Part shown: one piece after another, positions 23,649 through 35,613 of the stretch | Layout: every line of letters begins with the position of its first letter | How positions within the stretch are numbered: position 1 is the stretch's first letter | From: Citrus sinensis | Lineage: Eukaryota > Streptophyta > Magnoliopsida > Sapindales > Rutaceae | Direction: 5' to 3' | Assembly (NCBI RefSeq): GCF_022201045.2 | Contig: NC_068558.1 | Span: forward strand, 48,525,501-48,589,500 | Length of the DNA stretch: 64,000 bases | The notes under the pieces: model-generated | Told to the model about the DNA's origin: nothing | Databases searched by the model: none | What the model saw: the letters and a program-made list of their open reading frames with translations, nothing else | Program-made: the position numbers and the translations under genes

Positions 23649-26122
23649 CGCTGGGTGGTAATTAAATGGTTTTGGATTTGAAAAAAAATTGATTCCTTTA
23701 ATAAATAAATGAATTCAATTTCATTTGTTAATTAAACGAATTAAATTCGGGTTTGAAGATATTGATCGTTCATTCATTTAGCATTTGTTTAATAAATGCA
23801 TTGTAAACGAACCCTCTCCCAGCCGGTGAAACAACGAACCCACGACGCATCATCTTTGGTGCTGCAAGAGTGTGTTGTCTTGTTAGATTTCCTTTGCGCA
23901 GTTCACGCAGAGGGTTCATTGTTTCGCCAACCAGGAGTGGGACAATTCCCTTTCCCAGTGGCGAGGGGGGAAGGAGGAACGCCCGTTGCGGATTGCGTCC
24001 CCCCTTCCGCCACCGGTGATCTCAACTAGTTCGCGAGTCGTTCTACTGGGCAGGTTTCGACAAATATCCTTCCACATATCTCAAGCCCCTTTACAGTCTT
24101 CTCAATGCTCATGTTAATTTCTTTTTGCAGTTTCTATTGATCTCAAGCTATGTTAGCTCAACCATTATTGTTATTTGGATCACAACCAAAATTGAGGTAA
24201 TATTGAAGTTTTCTGGCACTTTTATTTTTAGTTTTGACTTTTTTTTTTCTGGTTTTCTAGTTTATGTTTCTAGTTGTTGGGTTTTGCTTTAGGCACTTTT
24301 TTGAACCAAAGCCTTCATCACCGACAGCAAGCCATTGTTGTCCAAGCCCATTAAGCATCTACCACTGTTGCTAGATCGAAGATCAAACTGGTGAAGGGCC
24401 CGTTTGAGAGTGTAGAGAGGTAGTTGAGCTGCCAAAGCCTAGCTATTAAAGTGTTTGGTAACACTTATAGCTGGGTTTTTGCAGCTCAGTAGATTTTTTT
24501 CCCCAATTGTAGGTTAAATTACTAAATTAGCCTTACATATTATTCAATTTCAATTTTATCATCCTCAATTTTAAACTTCATTTCATATCAATATTTTTTT
24601 TTTTGTGAAACAAACCCTAAACGCCCATTTTCATCAGCACGATTTCGACTATAGCAGTTCTTGATGAGATTCCGACATCGATAATTCTTATCGACACGAT
24701 TCCAACACCAGCCACTCTCATATGCCTCTGTCAGTGATGCGGTTTCCTTTATCCGTTGTTAATTTTTGAGTGCTCCTTTCTCTATTGCATGCAATTTTTC
24801 ATTTTCTTCCTTTTTGTTCATAATTTGTTGGGGGCTTTTGTTTAGAATAAATCGATGGGTAATGGTTCATGCGTGATTTATTTGCTTGTAACCACTGTTT
24901 TTATTGTAGTTTTATTTTTGTAATTGCTTTTTATAGACACGCACAACCCCTGTTCGATGAAATTCTCCTAATAAAAATACACCTCAAACTTATTTAAGTA
25001 GAGTTCACGTCCTAATATTTTAACAAGTTTCAATTTCATCTATATTTACTTGTGGAATTTGTAATATATAGTATGCACTTATGAGTGGTATAGGTTGTTT
25101 TCTTAAAGTTTGAGTTTATGATATCTATTATCTGGGTTGTGTTCATTTGCCTCAAATCCTGTAATTTTGATTTGAGTTTTCAGTTATTTGTATCATGGCA
25201 AATCTCAGACTTTAGATGTATTTCTTGGTTATGATGATTGTTTAGTTGAATTTCTTTGTTTCCTTGTCTGGTTTGTCTTTTGTTGCGTTATACGAATTTT
25301 GTAATTAATTACATTTTAATTTGATTATGTTTTATTGTATGAATTTGTAAAATTTAAAGGTTAATTTGTAAATTTTATTGGTATGCAATGTCAAATGCAT
25401 GTAAATTCATTTTCTATAATTTGTTTAAAGTATACGTTGTGACTACTATATTTTCAAGGTATTTTATTCTATTGTTGAACAATATGAGGTAGTCAAAATT
25501 TATTAATTTTTATTGATTAAATTTAATGTTCAGGCTATTAGTATAAGAAATTTCACAATAAAATAAAAAGATTGTGTAATTTTCAAGGTATGTTATTATC
25601 ATATTTTAATTTGAATTTGTACAGTAATAAATTGTAATTTTATGTCAATATAAGAATTCGAAGTATGAAAAATAATTTGATTTATTAATAATTAAAAGGA
25701 ACTGCATCTCCTGCTGACGATCCAGTTCCCGTCATCACTCCATTTTACTTCTTTTTTTGTTGTTGTTGAAACTTTCATATTTTGCCTCTGTCTATGATGG
25801 CTTCTCAGTTTGTCTCTATCTATGATGAATTATTTTCTTAATTTTTATAAACATTTTAATTCTATGATTTGAATTATTTATTTAATTTTTGTAAACGAAT
25901 TCATCTTCAGTTCGATTCGTTGTGGATTCATTTATTATTAAGATAAATGAATATAAAAAAATTTAAATTAAATTCAGATTTGATTCGATTCGTTTATTAA
26001 TTCTATTAAATGAATCAAACCGAATATTTATTTAATAAACAAATTGAATCCAAATTCACAAAATTTTGATCCAATTCATTTATGATTTGATTCAAATTCG
26101 ATTCAGTAATTTATTTTGCCAC
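23649..26122. mobile_element. putative nested hAT-like element inside the MULE
   Basis: The left edge reads GGGTGGTAATTAAATGG and the right edge, on the reverse strand, AGGTGGCAAAATAAATTAC; both run into AT-rich sequence with repeated GAATC/TTTGAA words in inverted order (about 23665-23800 against 25890-26110). Possible 8-bp flanks AGATGCGC and TTATGTGC match at five of eight. Inside is a GC-richer block (about 23800-24360) unlike its surroundings, with an inverted repeat and an open hydrophobic frame. Boundaries and superfamily are tentative. Confidence 0.4.
23825..23928. repeat. inverted repeat within the GC-rich block
   Basis: GGTGAAACAACGAACCC at 23825-23841 is matched in reverse by GGGTTCATTGTTTCGCC at 23912-23928, with two mismatches, leaving a loop of about 70 bases. 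It could be a leftover terminal repeat of a small element or chance structure in a captured segment. Confidence 0.5.
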
Positions 26123-26627
26123 CTTTTTATGTGCAGTGTACATGATCAGAACGATGTGGGTGTACAATGCGAAATGCCCAAAAATGTGGGAGTGGACGCT
26201 AAATTAACATTTTAGTTTCACTGAATTTAACCGAGGGCGGAGGCTCTGAGTTGAATCTTGAATGAATGCCTAATAGAATATAACGGCTACAAAGTTCCAA
26301 GGATTAGACAAACGCTGGTAAAACGCAAAATTAGGATTTTAATAAGTATTATCCACATTCTAATTTTTAAGTAATCAAGAGAAGAATTTGTTTTCTCATT
26401 GTCTTCTGATTTCTGAATTTTTCATTGACGGTGGTGGTTTCCACGCTCGCACGGTCAGGGAACGTTAAGTGGTATAAAATAAAATAAAAAACTGATAAAT
26501 CTACATGGCAGAACAGCACGTATCATTGAAGCGTGTGCAGGTAGCGCAGCCGAAACACTTGTTCAAACAAACTCAACTACTTGTTACCCTAACACAACAC
26601 TACTCTCGGATTCTCAACAACTCCAAT

Positions 26628-29063
26628 ATGTCATTCTCTAGAATCAACAGAGCTCGACCACTCCTTGTTCGCTGCATGAGCAATATCCCCGAGAATTCCG
26701 TATACGGTGGGCCAAAGCCTCAGAATCCAAACCAGCGAGTAACTCTCACGCACCTGAGACAGAAACACAAGAACGGAGAGCCCATTACAATGGTCACCGC
26801 CTATGACTATCCCTCGGCGGTGCACCTCGACAGTGCGGGCATTGATATATGTTTGGTCGGTGACTCAGCGGCCATGGTCGTTCACGGTCACGACACTACG
26901 TTGCCCATCACTCTCGAGGAAATGCTTGTCCATTGCCGCGCTGTTGCTCGTGGCGCTAAGAGACCGTTACTTGTCGGGGATTTGCCTTTCGGGACTTACG
27001 AGTCTAGCACCAATCAGGTACTAACGATTTCTATAGTCTGTTATTTGTTTCTGTTTTCATTTTTTTTCTACAAAAACTCAAGTTATATCACTTTTTATGT
27101 TGCTTTTGTTTCTAATTTATTTGATAATTCAAATTTTATTATTATTAGTAAGGTGAAATTGAGCCGAGAATTTGAATTACTCATCTCCGGATCAATGAAA
27201 ATATAAAAGCTACAAAATTTTCTTAATAGTGGTAAAATATATGGACTAAAAGGCGTTATTGGCTTTATTTTGTTAGAATTGGGCTTAAGTGCGCTATAGT
27301 TGGTGATTGTTGCAGTTTCAATGATGAGCAGGCAGTTGATACGGCAGTTAGGATTTTGAAAGAAGGAGGAATGGACGCTATTAAACTTGAGGGAGGGTCG
27401 CCATCACGAATTACAGCAGCAAGAGGAATTGTTGAAGCTGGAATTGCAGTTATGGGGCATGTGGGACTTACCCCTCAAGCCATTAGTGTTCTTGGGGGAT
27501 TCAGGCCTCAAGGGAAAAATGTTACTAGTGCTGTCAAGGTCTTCATCTAAAATTTTGTTTAGTTTTCTAAGTGATTTTTTTTTTTGAAATTTACCTTTAC
27601 TTTTGTGGGTATTTTGAATTGGTTTGTTTTTTTTTAATCTAGGTTGTGGAGACTGCTCTGGCTTTGCAAGAAGTCGGATGTTTCTCAGTTGTTTTGGAAT
27701 GTGTGCCCCCGCCTGTGGCTGCTGCAGCTACATCTGCTCTTCAAATTCCTACCATTGGCATTGGAGCTGGACCCTTCTGCAGTGGCCAGGTTAGTTTTTT
27801 CTAGATTCATTGTCAATGCTGATAATGAAATAGAGGTGTTTACATTTTACTTCATTCTTAAATAGACAGTAGGATTATCAGACTAGTTGCTGTAGCGTGC
27901 AGTTTTAGATTCAACGATGAGATGAGTCCATTGGCACTGAGTAATCAGTGCCAGTAGAGGTGAAATCAAGTGTAAAAATAAACTCAAACTTGAGATTGCA
28001 CCTTGTTCTTGTTTGAGTAAAAGTTGTCCCATTGAGGAAGAACTGGTTCCTTTAATGATTATTTGGACAAATGTCTAGAACCATGTGAACTATCAGTAAC
28101 TTTTGTGCAAGTGTGAGAACTTGTACCTTGTATTTATAGTTGATTAGGTTTAGGTTCTAGGATTGCAATCTACTAAACATTGGATATGAAGGTTTTTTCT
28201 CATAAATTTTGTGGCTCTATCAAATGAACGTTTTATTCGCTGTAAGCATCCATTGGATCCTTGAACTTAATGCTAATCAGTTATTATTGAGTAATCTAAT
28301 CGTCATACTGTTGCATTGCAATTTAAGGAAGCTTGCCCTCAGTTTTCCTGAGGCTTAGCTTTTTATGAAACTTTAATCGAATTTGTTCATTGATATGATT
28401 ACCACATTTTTACTTTATTAAAGAAAAATATTTGTTTAGAAGCAAATGCTACCAATTTAGTGTGGAGAATAATGGAGACACATGGAGGTTGGAAGATTTC
28501 TACTCTGTTTTAGTCAGTTCATAGGCAAACTAATATTATTCTAGACTTACCATTAGCTCAAATAAGGAGACTAGCCTCTGCATTAATTGATGCCTCTTGT
28601 CACGGTAGTTTGTTCAGTTCTTTTTATTACATGGTAATTGAATGGGTCAGTTTCATTGACTTAAAATCTTATCATCAATGCAGGTGCTAGTTTACCATGA
28701 TCTTTTAGGGATGATGCAACACCCACATCATGCCAAGGTTAATTTTGATTACTTGCCATTCTGATTCATTGATCTTCTCCCTTCTCAATGAATTCTACTT
28801 AAGATATAGGTGGCCATACTTTTTTCCAGGTCACTCCGAAGTTCTGCAAGCAGTTTGCACGTGTTGGAGATGTCATAAACAAAGCTCTATTGGAGTACAA
28901 GGAAGAAGTAACAAATGGTTCATTCCCTGGTCCCAGTCACAGCCCTTATAAAATGTCTAGTAGTGATTGTAATGGTTTCTTCAATGAGTTACAGAAGCTG
29001 GGTTTCGACAAAGCAGCAGCGGTGGCTGCTGAAGCAGCTGAGAAGATTGATACAGCTAAATAA
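26628..29063 (+). CDS. KPHMT1: ketopantoate hydroxymethyltransferase (pantothenate synthesis)
   Basis: Five exons: 26628-27017, 27332-27538, 27643-27789, 28684-28737 and 28830-29063; 343 residues from the ATG at 26628, close to the 347 of Arabidopsis KPHMT1. An in-frame ATG at 26505 would add 41 residues, but the family begins near [19 protein letters not shown], a mitochondrial presequence. The enzyme (PanB) joins a one-carbon unit from 5,10-methylene-THF to 2-oxoisovalerate to make ketopantoate, the first committed step to pantothenate and CoA. PanB landmarks: [13 protein letters not shown], the metal-binding GDS ([16 protein letters not shown]), [32 protein letters not shown] with the catalytic Glu, and [20 protein letters not shown]. 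All introns are GT-AG. It is divergent from the hydrolase gene and followed 640 bases later by a PPR gene on the same strand. Confidence 0.94.
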
Positions 29064-29702
29064 CCTGATGAAGGAAATTCAGCAAGGCAATGAATATGCT
29101 CAATCCAGCCAGAGAGCCACTTTCACTCGGCTCCTCTTTCGCTGATTAAACAAAGTGTAGAAGCTACAAATAACAGTGGCGTTTTGGGCTGTTTTGGTTG
29201 TCTTATGACATTAACTTATTTGATTAGCATGGTTGTAGTTTTTGAACAAACTGAAATACACAGAATAAATAGATAAAGAAGACGCCGTTACTTATACAAT
29301 GGCGATACTTTTACCGTATTGATTCTCATCTTCATCCAACAAGTTTGAATTTCTTGTAGAAAATTAAAAATCCTACAAAACGGCGATGCTTTGAACCTTG
29401 AAATTTACTCAAATATATTATTATATTATCACGTTTCCTGGATACGTCAAAGTATTAAGCTACAAAATGCTGTGACCGCAGGTTGGCCAGAAAATGACAA
29501 AGCATTTAAGCTAAGCTAAATGGTGACTGGCAAAGCGACCGCCTTTTAAACCAAGGCCCAACCAGAAGCCCGAAACTAGAATGGTAAGGCTGAGCCTGAG
29601 GCAGTAAAATTCCCCCGAGCATCCCAATGCCGTCAGTCGATAACTGTTAAAACTGAACCAAAAACCCTCGCGACTGCTCCTGCGCTCATTTTTCCCAACG
29701 AA
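29064..29702. other. spacer between KPHMT and PPR genes
   Basis: 3' UTR of the ketopantoate gene and promoter/leader of the PPR gene. No other feature recognised. Confidence 0.5.
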
Positions 29703-31976
29703 ATGGAAATGATTCTAACGAAACAACCAAAATTCCTTCTTAAGCGCCATCACTTACCCCTCCTCCGCCACTTTTGCACCGAACATAACTCGCCGTTGCC
29801 GCAAGTCTCTGAATCATCAATTATAATAACTCAAGCCTTGGACGTCCTCCTCCAAACCCCAGACAATGAATGGACCTCCTCCCCCCAAATCAAAAACCTC
29901 CTCTTCTCTTCGACTTCTCTCTCGCCTCAACTCTTTTTCCAAATCACCCGCCGCTTCCCCTCCTCTTCACGAGCCCTCTCTTTCTTCAATTTCCTTCAAT
30001 CCAATTTGCCTACAGAAGCTAACACCTCGTCACTCTCATATGCATATCAAGCCGTCTTTGAGCTCGCCATTCGTGAACGCATGTCGCCAGAAAGCCTCTT
30101 TGACCTTTATAAAGCGTGCAAAGACCAAAACATTCCTCTTTCTATCAATTCCGCCACGCTTCTTATTCGCTTCTTTGGCAAGGTTAGTATGTATGATTAC
30201 TCGCTTCTCGTGTACAATGAACTCGACAACAATTTGAGAAACACACATGTGCGCAATGTGTTGATTGATGTTCTGTTGAGATGCGACCATGATCGCGATG
30301 CCTTCAATGTGCTCGACGAAATGCTTGACCGAGAATCCCAGTTTCCTGTTAATGAACTTACTGGGGATATTGTTTTTTATGCATTGATGAGGAGGGAACA
30401 TGTGAAGAATAGTGTGACTGATGAGGAATTAGTTGGTTTAGTTAGTAAATTCGCTGAACATGGTGTTTTTCCTAATGCAGTTTGGTTGACTCAGTTGATT
30501 ACTAGATTTTGTAGAAAGGGGAAAACTGATGAAGCTTGGGATGTTTTACATGTGTTGATGAAGTTCGATGCTCCTTTGGAAGCTGCTTCTTGCAATGCGC
30601 TTCTGAATGCTTTAGGTAGGGAGGGAGATTTTAAGAGAATGAATCAACTTTTCACGGAGATGAAGGAAAATGATATTGAGCCAAGCGTTGTGACTTTTGG
30701 GACTATTATCAACAGATTATGCAAGCTGTATAGGGCGGATGAAGCATTAGAGGTGTTTGAGAAAATGATTGCAGGAAAAGAAACTGCTGAGATATCTGTT
30801 GAGCCAGATGTGATCATTTTTAATACTCTGATTGATGGACTGTGTAAGGTGGGGAAGCAAGAAGAAGCATTGGGTTTGATTGAACAGATGAGACTGAGAC
30901 TGCAAAAGGGTTGTATGCCTAATGCTGTTACCTACAATTGCCTAATCAATGGGTTTTGTAAATCAGGAAATATTGAGAAGGGGCTAGAGCTTTTTCATCT
31001 TATGAAGCAGGAGGGAGTTACACCAAATGTAGTTACTCTTAATACATTGGTTGATGGCATGTGTAGACATGGAAGAATTAACAGTGCAGTTGAGTTTTTC
31101 CAGGAGGTGACGAGGAAAGGTCTATGTGCTAATGCTGTTACTTACACAATCTTGATAACTGCTTTTTGTAATGTCAACAATTTTCAAGAGGCAATAAAAT
31201 GGTTCGATGATATGTCTAGAGCTGGATGCTCTGCTGATTCAGTTGTTTACTTTACCTTGATCTCCGGTTTGTGTCAAGCCGGAAGGATGAACGATGCCAG
31301 TTTAGTTGTATCAAAGTTAAAAGAAGCTGGGTTCCGCCCTGACATTGTGTGCTACAATCATTTGATTAGTGGGTTTTGCAAGAAAAAGATGTTGGATAAA
31401 GCTTATGAAGTGCTCCAGGAAATGGAGGATATCGGAATGACGCCCAATTCTGTCACATATAACACTTTGATTTCCTTTTTGAGCAAATCTGGCAACTTTT
31501 CAGCTGCCCGTAGAGTGTTGAAAAAGATGGTTAAGGAAGGTTTGGTGCCTACTGTTGTTACATATGGAGCTCTAATTCATGCTTTCTGCGTGAATGGCCA
31601 TGTTGATGAAGCCATGAAGATTTTCAAAGAATTGAGTTCTTCATCAAATGTGTCGCCAAACACTGTAATATACAACATTCTCATTGACTCATTGTGCAAG
31701 AATAATCAAGTAGAACTTGCTCTTTCTCTAATGGAAGAGATGAAAGTAAAGGAGGTAAGGCCTAATACTAACACATACAATGCTATGTTTAAAGGCCTCC
31801 GTCAGAAGAATATGTTGGATAAAGCATTTAAATTGATGGATAGGATGATTGAGCATGCTTGTCATCCTGATTATATATCCATGGAGATTCTTACAGAATG
31901 GCTTTCTGAAGCTGGTCAAACAGAAAAGTTGAAGAAGTTTGTACAAGGATATGCTGTTTCGGCTGCTCCTGCATAG
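29703..31976 (+). CDS. pentatricopeptide repeat protein, P class (At3g61520 type)
   Basis: Intronless, 757 residues. The N-terminus (MEMILTKQPKFLLKRHHLPLLRHF) is basic and hydrophobic, a likely mitochondrial presequence. From about residue 210 on there is a nearly unbroken run of 35-residue PPR motifs, roughly 14 or more, recognisable by repeated VTYNTLI-, GLCK-G- and -A-ELF-EM- words, for example PNAVTYNCLINGFCKSGNIE and PNSVTYNTLISFLSKSGNF. There is no E, DYW or SMR domain, so it is a plain P-class protein, expected to bind one organelle RNA and affect its stability, splicing or translation. The target is unknown; it could be predicted from residues 5 and 35 of each repeat. It directly follows the ketopantoate gene, as I remember At3g61520-At3g61530 in Arabidopsis. 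Confidence 0.93.
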   Translation: MEMILTKQPKFLLKRHHLPLLRHFCTEHNSPLPQVSESSIIITQALDVLLQTPDNEWTSSPQIKNLLFSSTSLSPQLFFQITRRFPSSSRALSFFNFLQSNLPTEANTSSLSYAYQAVFELAIRERMSPESLFDLYKACKDQNIPLSINSATLLIRFFGKVSMYDYSLLVYNELDNNLRNTHVRNVLIDVLLRCDHDRDAFNVLDEMLDRESQFPVNELTGDIVFYALMRREHVKNSVTDEELVGLVSKFAEHGVFPNAVWLTQLITRFCRKGKTDEAWDVLHVLMKFDAPLEAASCNALLNALGREGDFKRMNQLFTEMKENDIEPSVVTFGTIINRLCKLYRADEALEVFEKMIAGKETAEISVEPDVIIFNTLIDGLCKVGKQEEALGLIEQMRLRLQKGCMPNAVTYNCLINGFCKSGNIEKGLELFHLMKQEGVTPNVVTLNTLVDGMCRHGRINSAVEFFQEVTRKGLCANAVTYTILITAFCNVNNFQEAIKWFDDMSRAGCSADSVVYFTLISGLCQAGRMNDASLVVSKLKEAGFRPDIVCYNHLISGFCKKKMLDKAYEVLQEMEDIGMTPNSVTYNTLISFLSKSGNFSAARRVLKKMVKEGLVPTVVTYGALIHAFCVNGHVDEAMKIFKELSSSSNVSPNTVIYNILIDSLCKNNQVELALSLMEEMKVKEVRPNTNTYNAMFKGLRQKNMLDKAFKLMDRMIEHACHPDYISMEILTEWLSEAGQTEKLKKFVQGYAVSAAPA

Positions 31977-33078
31977 AGTAGCTGTTGGGCGGCGATGTTA
32001 GGATTCTATTGCAATCTGCTGCTCTGATGAGATGAGCTGGCCGTGCCCCGTTAGGTCGCACACACAAGTTAATTGGAGGCCCCAAAGTGTAATGGGTATT
32101 CTTTTAGTGCTTTGAAGCTGCAATTTCAAGGGTTACAAGTCCATGGCAGATTACATCCTCTCCTTAAAAAGACTCGAGAAAAGAAGCATGCAGATGCTTG
32201 TGATGCACGTGATCTAGTTATATGCAATTTCAATTTGTTTACATCTAGAAAGTTAAATTATTTGTTACTCAATGGTCTTTGACAACAAAGGAAGAGAACC
32301 GAAATTGTTAGTATGATGCAAATCTATATTGGAAGGACCAGTGAGAACTATTCGTATCGTTTTTCTTCTGTATACATCATCCAGATCTGCTGGTATGAGA
32401 CCAGATCAAATAGGTGCTGTTGATGATGTTAGAACCGAAATGGTTCATTGTTTTGTTAATTTTTTGAGATATAATTTCCGTCCGGGACAGTTAAAAAGAG
32501 TAGATTAATCCTAGCCTGTCAAATATTCTGTTCCACTAACCTTATATTATGAAAGTTCACATTAGGGTATTGATGTGTTGGTCGCTGAGAAACCAACACA
32601 TGCTTTACCACTCAATTCCCGCTTTTGCCATATAATTAGAGAATTGGCACTTTGTCAGTATGCGGCCCGGAATATTGATCTTGCCAAGCCAAGCCGATCC
32701 GGTTGACAATATTGTATGTTACTCAGAGACAGTCTCACACACATCGCATTCAGATAAAATCAACACCATAGAAAATGAAACTATTCCATCGCCAAGATCA
32801 TTCCGTTTAGACGTAAATTAGAGAGGGAGAAAAAAAATTGTGGCTACACTATTTTACAGGGATAATTTCATTTTTGCCTATCTTTACAAGAGCAAGACTC
32901 GCAATGGCGTTAAGGCAGTTACCAATTTGATTCTAACAAAGCTAGAATTCTCATTTTCTCCTAAAAGGAAAGTGTATAGATATTTTATATGATATAATTA
33001 ATATATGTACTCATATATAAAGATATATATTAAAAAAAAAAAACCAAAGAACCATCAAACGTTGACTTTTCTAGCGAG
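31977..33078. other. spacer between convergent PPR and WRKY22 genes
   Basis: Both neighbours end here: the PPR 3' UTR comes from the left and the WRKY22 3' UTR from the right. AT-rich, with a short purine run and (TA)-rich sequence near 33000. No gene recognised. Confidence 0.5.
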
Positions 33079-34369
33079 TCAGATACCACCAGCGGCTGTG
33101 GCAGCACTGTTAGCAGCCAAAGGGAGTCCAAAACTGGCCTGAAAATGATCTGGCAAACTCTCTTCAGAGCCAAGTCCCTCCAAACCCACAAAGAAATCAT
33201 CACTGATTCCAACATCTGACACCGCCAGCTCAACTTCCTCTTCATCTTCGAGCAAATCAATTTCTCTGCTTTCGGTGTTTGTACTCTGGGGTACCGTATC
33301 TTCTTCCATGGAGGTTGCCGGAGACAAGGAAGAGAAAGTGGGTTTGGTTGAGGAAGTTGGGGAAGAGGGTTTGTTTGAGTCGCTGCTGGTGACGGTTTGA
33401 GGCGTGAAGGGCTTCTGGCGGGTGCTTCCGGCGAGTGAGTTTCTGTGAGTGGGAGCTGGGTGGTTGTGCTCTGCCGTATATGTTACTATGAACATACCGG
33501 GGTCGGATCTGTTTCGCTCCACTTGTTTCCGGGCCAAGCACCCCTTTGAACTGCTACATCTGTAATAACCCCTGTTGTTCAAGAATCAAACCCAAAGCTT
33601 AATCAATTACCAAACTTGACTGAATCTGCTATATATATATATAGATATAATATGGTAAAAAATAATAATGTTAATATAAAAAAAAATTTATTGGTGAATG
33701 AATTTAACAAACCTTGGATAGGGGGAGCCTTTAATGGGTTTTTGGCCATATTTTCTCCAAGCCCAAACGTCGGAAGAGAGACCTTCAGCTGGGACATGAC
33801 AAACTCTCTTGAGCTGATTCTTTCTGTAATAATTAGATAGAAACTATATTAGCACATATGGATACGGGTGTCGTGACAAATTCAATAAATGCTTTTTTTT
33901 TTTTTAAAAGGCAAAATATAAAGAAAATTTACCTTCTTTTGGTTCGAGGAGTTGTGGAACTAGTGACAGAACTAGCATGAGACTGCTTATTATTAGGCTG
34001 CTGCTGTTTGAACTGAGTCTGTTCCTTTGATGATGATGAAGTGATAGAAGAAATAGAAGACGAGATGGGTTGACTACTTTTGGGAGAAATAGGCTGAGGA
34101 GATTTGGGAAAGAATGGCTTATAAAGTTCATGCAGCTCTTCAATAGCATTTCTTGCTTCGAAAGGATCGGCCAAGGTGAAAAGATGACCACTAGTTTGTT
34201 CACGGCTAAATGGAGAAACCGAAAACCAAGATTGAATTTTAGTAGTATCTAAATCATCCTTGAAACTTGTGGTGGTACTTGTGGTGGTGGCTGTAGTTGT
34301 TGTAACGGTGGCGTTAACGGAGCTGTTACAGCCTCTGACCACCGCATGCAGATCCCAGTCAACTTCCAT
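33079..34369 (-). CDS. WRKY22: WRKY22, group IIe transcription factor
   Basis: Three exons: 33933-34369, 33713-33823 and 33079-33571; 346 residues. It starts [14 protein letters not shown], the hallmark N-terminus of WRKY22. The WRKY domain is [21 protein letters not shown] followed by a CSSSKGC...HNH finger; the intron interrupts it after PYPR (AG|G), the usual place. A basic [13 protein letters not shown] stretch lies before the domain. The tail has acidic [22 protein letters not shown] and ends [10 protein letters not shown], close to the Arabidopsis WRKY22 ending. WRKY22/29 act in pattern-triggered immunity downstream of MAP kinases and also in senescence and hypoxia. The longer Ser/Thr-rich N-terminus makes it about 50 residues longer than the Arabidopsis protein. 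A TATA-like TTATATATAA lies near 34529 and a W-box TTGACT at 34751, compatible with WRKY feedback control. Confidence 0.93.
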
Positions 34370-35613
34370 GGCTCTTCGCTAGCCTTCAAGAGACAAAAGC
34401 GCTGTGAATCTGTACCCTCTCGTCTGGTACTTCTGTTAAGAGAAAGGAAAAGGGAAAGAGACAGAGACAAAAGAAGGCGCTGACTTTTGAGGGATAGAAT
34501 AAGAGTGGTGTAATAAGTGGGGAAACTGTTATATATAATCTTTGTATCGACGATATAGAGAGAGATTGAGAGAGAGAGAGAGAAAAGAGTGGCCATAAAA
34601 ATGAAATAAAAAATATAAGTCTAGAGAGAGAAACAAGTGGTTTTCTTTTTTGTAAACATAGGTGTTGGCATCTCTATGTTATCTTGTCCTTTTCTTGTTA
34701 TCTTTCAGACATTGAAAACCGGTAATGGGTTGTTTAATGGTGGTATTGGGTTGACTTCCAGATTTGTCAAAGGGCCGACTAGTTTTTTATTATTATTTTT
34801 ATTTCCAACTTTTGCTCATGATTTTATTGATAAGGAAAAAGTCCACACGCTCTAGTGGAGGCTCGTGAGTTACCGACAAAAAGAAAAAGATAAAAATTAA
34901 AAAAGTGGAGGCCAGTTAAATTGGGTGCTCCTATCAACGAGGTGTCAGTGCCGGTGACTGGTGGGCTGAATTTTTCAAGCTTACGCGCCTGTTAGTGCGT
35001 GACGTTATTCGTTTGTTCACCCAGTGTGTCTGTTTGGTTACTTGCTGTTATTAAACCGGAGTGATCCAGAGATTCACCTTTTTGCGAGTGATTGTGTCAT
35101 GTAATCTTTAATTAACCCACCGTTTTAACCTTATTCATGAGAGCCGTAGATTTCTGTTTCTTCTTTAGATGCTCGCCGCGGTACATGCTCACTAAATCAT
35201 CTTTCAGCTGCAAATGCATAATTTGATGTCCTCCGCTTTTTTAAAGGAATTTTTTTTATAATCTTTTTAGCAAATGTTGGAGTTTATTATAAAATTAAAG
35301 GACAAATAAGATCATTCAACAATTGTAATTTTTTTTTTATCTTTTTAGCAAGTATTAGAGTTTTAAATACAAAAAAGTATTTTTTGTTTTAGTAATACAA
35401 AACTAAAGAAAAATAGAACTATTTAACAATTGTAAATATTTTTATCTTTTTAACAAATGTTTGGGGTTTATTACAAAAATTTATACTTTTTAATAATGTA
35501 AAATTGAAAGACAAATAAAACAATCTAACAATTGTAAATATTTTTAATCTAAACTATCTTAAACTCAATTATTAATGGCATGCCAAGCTTGATAAGATTA
35601 TTCACCACGAATA
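34370..35613. other. WRKY22 promoter region
   Basis: Contains a TATA-like element near 34529-34538, (GA)n runs at about 34555-34585, and a W-box TTGACT at 34751-34756. A three-copy AT-rich tandem repeat occupies 35261-35548. No gene found. Confidence 0.45.
35261..35548. repeat. degenerate tandem repeat, about three copies of 80-110 bp
   Basis: Each copy begins ATCTTTTTAGCAAATG or a close variant and ends near AACAATTGTAA; starts are near 35261, 35339 and 35453. Copies differ by small insertions and deletions, so the array is old. Confidence 0.7.

Larger units (their letters stand above)
22358..26209. mobile_element. non-autonomous Mutator-like element (MULE) with a nested insertion
   Basis: Ends begin GGGTAATTTAGCG (left) and, on the reverse strand, TGTTAATTTAGCG (right). 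The inverted similarity continues for at least 70 bases: shared blocks include CCAC, TTTTG, ATTTCGCA and CACCCA, about 70% identity by eye. A 9-bp near-perfect target duplication flanks it. The right terminal repeat seems to continue at about 23612-23648, split by a second element (about 23649-26122); without it the host element would be about 1.4 kb. No transposase-like frame was recognised. Because the termini have drifted, the insertion is old. It fills most of the promoter space between the divergent hydrolase and ketopantoate genes. Confidence 0.65.

Noticed and set aside
29866-30237. 123-codon frame overlapping the PPR gene
   Set aside because: Alternative frame of the PPR coding sequence with Ser/Leu/Pro-biased composition; the PPR frame is clearly the real one.
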